Positions 5,498 to 6,264 of a stretch of 6,264 nt of DNA are shown here, piece after piece. Position 1 is the stretch's first letter. Every line of letters starts with the position of its first letter. Made by a program: the position numbers and the translations under genes. Source of the DNA: Pedobacter sp. (GTDB lineage Bacteria > Bacteroidota > Bacteroidia > Sphingobacteriales > Sphingobacteriaceae). The stretch is from NCBI GenBank assembly GCA_004295885.1, contig SEDG01000150.1:1-6264 (forward strand), in the 5' to 3' direction. Under the pieces are notes generated by a model that had not been told where the DNA came from, ran no database searches, and saw only the letters and a list, made by a program, of their open reading frames with translations.

Positions 5498-6264
5498 ATG
5501 ATTTTTATTGAGAACGAACATATCATTGCCTCTTTTTCTCCAAAAGGAGCTGAATTGCAAAGTATAAAAGGAACAGACAGCCAAACCGAATACATGTGGA
5601 GCGGCAATCCCGATTTTTGGGGAAAATTTAGTCCAATTCTTTTTCCAATTGTTGGTGCAATTAAAGATGAATCTTATCAGTTTGAAGGCAAAAACTACCA
5701 TCTACCCAGACATGGTTTTGCTAGAGATATGGAGTTCGACTATCATCATATTAACGAACAAGAAATCGTTTTTACGTTAAAACACAGCGAAACTACGCTT
5801 AAAGTTTATCCGTTTGAGTTTACGCTAAGTGTGCGATATAAAATACATGGTGCAAGTTTATGTTGTACTTATGAAGTCTCCAATCCATCAGCAAACAAAC
5901 TTTTATTTTCAATCGGAGCACATCCAGCATTTGCCGCACCATTAAATAAACAAGGTGTTTACACAAACTATTATTTACAATTTAATAAGGATGAGGAAAT
6001 CACTTTTCATCACATTGTAGATAATTTGATTTCTGACCAAACCACGACAATAAAATTGAAAGAAGGAAAATTGCCCTTAACACATGAGTTGTTTTATGAT
6101 GATGCCTTGGTTATTAAAGACCTGAAGAGCGATAGTATTTCTTTACTTAATACCAAAAATTATAACGGACTGGATTTTCATTTCAAGGACTTTCCATATT
6201 TCGGTATTTGGGCGGCAAAAGATGCCGATTTTGTTTGTTTAGAACCATGGTGTGGCATCGCCGA
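5498..6264 (+). CDS. Aldose 1-epimerase family protein (LacX-like), 3' end cut by the window
   Basis: An open frame from ATG at 5498 runs for 255 complete codons to the right edge without a stop, so the gene is partial; family members of this type are near 290 residues. There is no signal peptide, so the protein is cytoplasmic. It belongs to the galactose-mutarotase-like superfamily and would interconvert alpha and beta anomers of a sugar or sugar phosphate; the specific substrate is unknown. Motifs seen: SPKGAELQSI (14-23), the strand FWGKFSPILFPIVGAI (40-55), LPRHGFARD (69-77) with H72, FSIGAHPAFAAP (137-148) with H142, and VCLEPWCGIA (246-255), where E249 is the probable catalytic Glu. The two His and the Glu match the expected catalytic set. 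The 61-base gap after the Hpt-like gene has no clear promoter or terminator, so readthrough from the signalling operon is possible but unproven. The start is supported by FIENEHIIASFSPKGAEL, the typical N-terminus of the family. Confidence 0.9.
   Translation, partial: MIFIENEHIIASFSPKGAELQSIKGTDSQTEYMWSGNPDFWGKFSPILFPIVGAIKDESYQFEGKNYHLPRHGFARDMEFDYHHINEQEIVFTLKHSETTLKVYPFEFTLSVRYKIHGASLCCTYEVSNPSANKLLFSIGAHPAFAAPLNKQGVYTNYYLQFNKDEEITFHHIVDNLISDQTTTIKLKEGKLPLTHELFYDDALVIKDLKSDSISLLNTKNYNGLDFHFKDFPYFGIWAAKDADFVCLEPWCGIA

Noticed and set aside
5474..5701. A 75-residue open frame on the - strand overlapping the start of the epimerase gene.
   Set aside because: The + strand frame through the same bases encodes clear epimerase-family motifs, so the - strand frame is a chance shadow.

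Overview
The window looks like AT-rich chromosomal DNA from a Bacteroidetes bacterium, most likely a Sphingobacteriaceae/Pedobacter-type organism. Three things point that way: near-absence of Shine-Dalgarno sequences before the starts, promoter -7 boxes of the form TAnnTTTG, and the gene families present (secreted SUMF1-like proteins, Tat-exported Gfo/Idh/MocA oxidoreductases, LytTR response regulators). The genus is an inference from style, not from a database match.

Region 1 (about 49-3388, + strand) is a tight three-gene cluster for exported proteins: a SUMF1/formylglycine-enzyme-like protein without the catalytic cysteines, a Tat-signal Gfo/Idh/MocA oxidoreductase, and an ApbE-type FAD:protein FMN transferase. 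The ApbE GTG start overlaps the stop of the oxidoreductase by one base, so the last two genes are probably translationally coupled. All three products are predicted to cross the inner membrane.

Region 2 (3383-3979, - strand) is a small secreted protein built like one shortened M16 (insulinase/pitrilysin) domain, with the zinc motif HxxEH replaced by QxxEN. It converges on apbE, and the two stop codons lie in the same six bases, TTATAA.

Region 3 (3980-4378) is a 399-base divergent intergenic region and the most structured non-coding part of the window. It holds a TAnnTTTG promoter box for each side, an imperfect direct repeat of about 51 bases in two copies that flank the + promoter, a perfect 10-base inverted repeat, and at least five exact copies of ATGAAC/GTTCAT. 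GTTCAT fits the core of the published LytTR binding consensus, so autoregulation by the adjacent LytTR regulator is a reasonable hypothesis.

Region 4 (4379-5436, + strand) is a two-gene signalling unit: a LytTR response regulator and, 2 bases later, a small Hpt-like phosphotransfer protein. No histidine kinase is in the window. Region 5 (5498 to the right edge, + strand) is an aldose 1-epimerase-family protein whose 3' end is cut off.

No RNA gene, mobile element, CRISPR array or convincing intrinsic terminator was found. Nothing here is demonstrably a new system. The best leads are the repeat-flanked LytTR promoter, the LytTR-Hpt pairing, and the miniature M16 pseudoenzyme.
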